From the NCBI GenBank assembly GCA_963970005.1, contig CAXAMN010021385.1, positions 222,805 to 286,804 on the forward strand: a stretch of DNA of 64,000 bases, read 5' to 3'. The translations under genes and the position numbers were made by a program. How positions within the stretch are numbered: position 1 is the first letter of the stretch; every line of letters begins with the position of its first letter. This document shows, one piece after another, positions 63,225-64,000 of the stretch. The stretch is from Durusdinium trenchii (lineage: Eukaryota > Sar > Dinophyceae > Suessiales > Symbiodiniaceae). The notes below the pieces were generated by a model. It had not been told where the DNA came from and did not search any database. It saw only the letters and a list, made by a program, of their open reading frames with translations.

Positions 63225-63963
63225 ATGCCGTGGGGTACGGCTGGAGCTTCGGGAGCTGGATCAAATGGTGGTCAGGGTGATGGAAGATCGAAATTGTCCA
63301 CTAGCCAGTTGACTTGGAATCAGATTCCAAGCTATACTGCAGCTGAATCTGACTTGGAGGACTACGCGAAGAAGCTGATGTGTCTGCATTCGATCTGGCC
63401 AGAAGAGTTCATTTCTCATTTAGCGCCACGAGCAGCGCTACAATGCGACTCAAGATCGACCCACACCGCATCAAATCCAAGGGATGCGAAACCATCCTCA
63501 ATGCATTGGGAATGCAGTGGGGACGCTTTCAGAATGACTGCTATGTGAAGTTCGAGAGGGCATTGTTTTTGACAACCCAGAAACCAAATGAAAGCAATGG
63601 TTCATGCGTTGCACGTCATGAGGTTTGCTTTGAAGAAATTATCCAGAAGGACAAGGGAGTAACTCTGGAGGAAAACAGAGCCTACGTGATGATCAGGCAT
63701 TCTCAACTTTCCAGTGAAAAGAAGAAGAAAATAATCGTTGACAACAAAGGTGAGTTGACCTATGGTGCCACCAGGGATGCCCTTCTTTCGAGACCTTCAA
63801 GGTGGTGGTACTAAGAAGTGGAAGGCTTACGCTGTCCACACCGTGGATGACCAGGAACCAGTGTATCGTCACTACGGTCGATGAAGGGATTGATGAAGAG
63901 CACGCCTATGAGGTCTTCATGCAGGACTTTGAAGATCAGGTCATTGAAGTAGTTCAAGAGTGA
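63225..63963 (+). pseudogene. Ty1/copia-like gag fragment, frameshifted
   Basis: Starts MPWGTAGASGAGSNGG at 63225, then LTWNQIPSYTAAESDLEDYA and PEEFISHLAPRAAL in the first frame. The frame changes near 63440 to KIDPHRIKSKG, KFERALFLTTQKPNES, EEIIQKDKGVTLEENRAYVM and SSEKKKKIIVDNKGELTY. It changes again near 63775 to FFRDLQGGGTKKWKAY and AVHTVDDQEPVY, and a further frame gives the acidic DEEHAYEVFMQDFEDQ ending at 63961. This order matches my recollection of Gag proteins in dinoflagellate copia elements. With three frame changes it is a dead copy; the pol region would lie beyond the window. Confidence 0.65.
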
Positions 63964-64000
63964 GCTATCAGGAAGCAAGGGCTCGGTCCGTTTGCGAGAA

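Noticed and set aside
1..64000. tRNA and rRNA genes
   Set aside because: No cloverleaf with A/B-box pairs or rRNA-like segment was recognised by eye; a tRNAscan or Infernal run would be decisive.

Overview
The window looks like nuclear DNA of a dinoflagellate, most likely Symbiodiniaceae. The reasons are: (i) retroelement 5' ends that carry remnants of the dinoflagellate spliced leader (3' end TTTTGGCTCAAG); (ii) a LINE-type element with an N-terminal cytosine-5 DNA methyltransferase, a combination of enzyme and element type reported for Symbiodinium; (iii) a Ty1/copia-like gag remnant at the right edge; and (iv) very low gene density with abundant micro- and minisatellites. There is no sign of bacterial operons, CRISPR or plasmid functions.

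Layout: 1-5.6 kb is non-coding, with dispersed CTACTAG-rich repeats and a (CATA)n array. 5.6-22.4 kb holds three head-to-tail LINE copies (here 'CATA-LINE' copies 1-3), each bounded by (CATA)n. Copies 1 and 3 start at TGGCTCAAG, the 3' end of the spliced leader; copy 2 is 5'-truncated. Copy 3 (14783-22372) is nearly intact: ORF1 (zinc finger, coiled coil, KRRKTD) and a ~2,100-residue ORF2 read as ubiquitin-specific-protease-like domain, AP-type endonuclease, reverse transcriptase, zinc finger, decayed RNase H-like domain and C-terminal CxxC fingers. In all three copies ORF1 stops at GGG TAA C with ORF2 open in the +1 frame, which looks like a programmed +1 frameshift site. Copies 1 and 2 have lost the RT by in-frame internal deletions.

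22.4-35.2 kb is repeat-rich: an assembly gap inside a microsatellite, a (GGGT)n tract, CAG arrays, a ~40-bp satellite, paired dispersed repeats and a CTTT tract. It also holds one plausible two-exon minus-strand gene (24378-24986).

35.2-45.85 kb is one 10.6-kb LINE-like element with a 15-bp target-site duplication and a 22-nt degenerate spliced leader at its 5' end. ORF A begins with a C5-cytosine methyltransferase domain retaining the main motifs, followed by ~1,000 residues of unknown function and a coiled coil. ORF B is AP endonuclease, reverse transcriptase, RNase H and a C-terminal extension. ORF A carries several frameshifts; ORF B has one stop and one frameshift.

46.6-47.9 kb (minus) is an intronless multi-pass membrane protein ORF, tentatively organic solute transporter alpha/TMEM184-like. 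48-63 kb is mostly non-coding, with CTA arrays, a GACACTCTTGTGG minisatellite, a ~190-bp direct repeat pair and possible but unproven exons. At 63.15 kb a copia-like element begins (primer-binding-site candidate, then broken gag) and runs off the window.

All calls come from reading the sequence and translations; no database search was possible.
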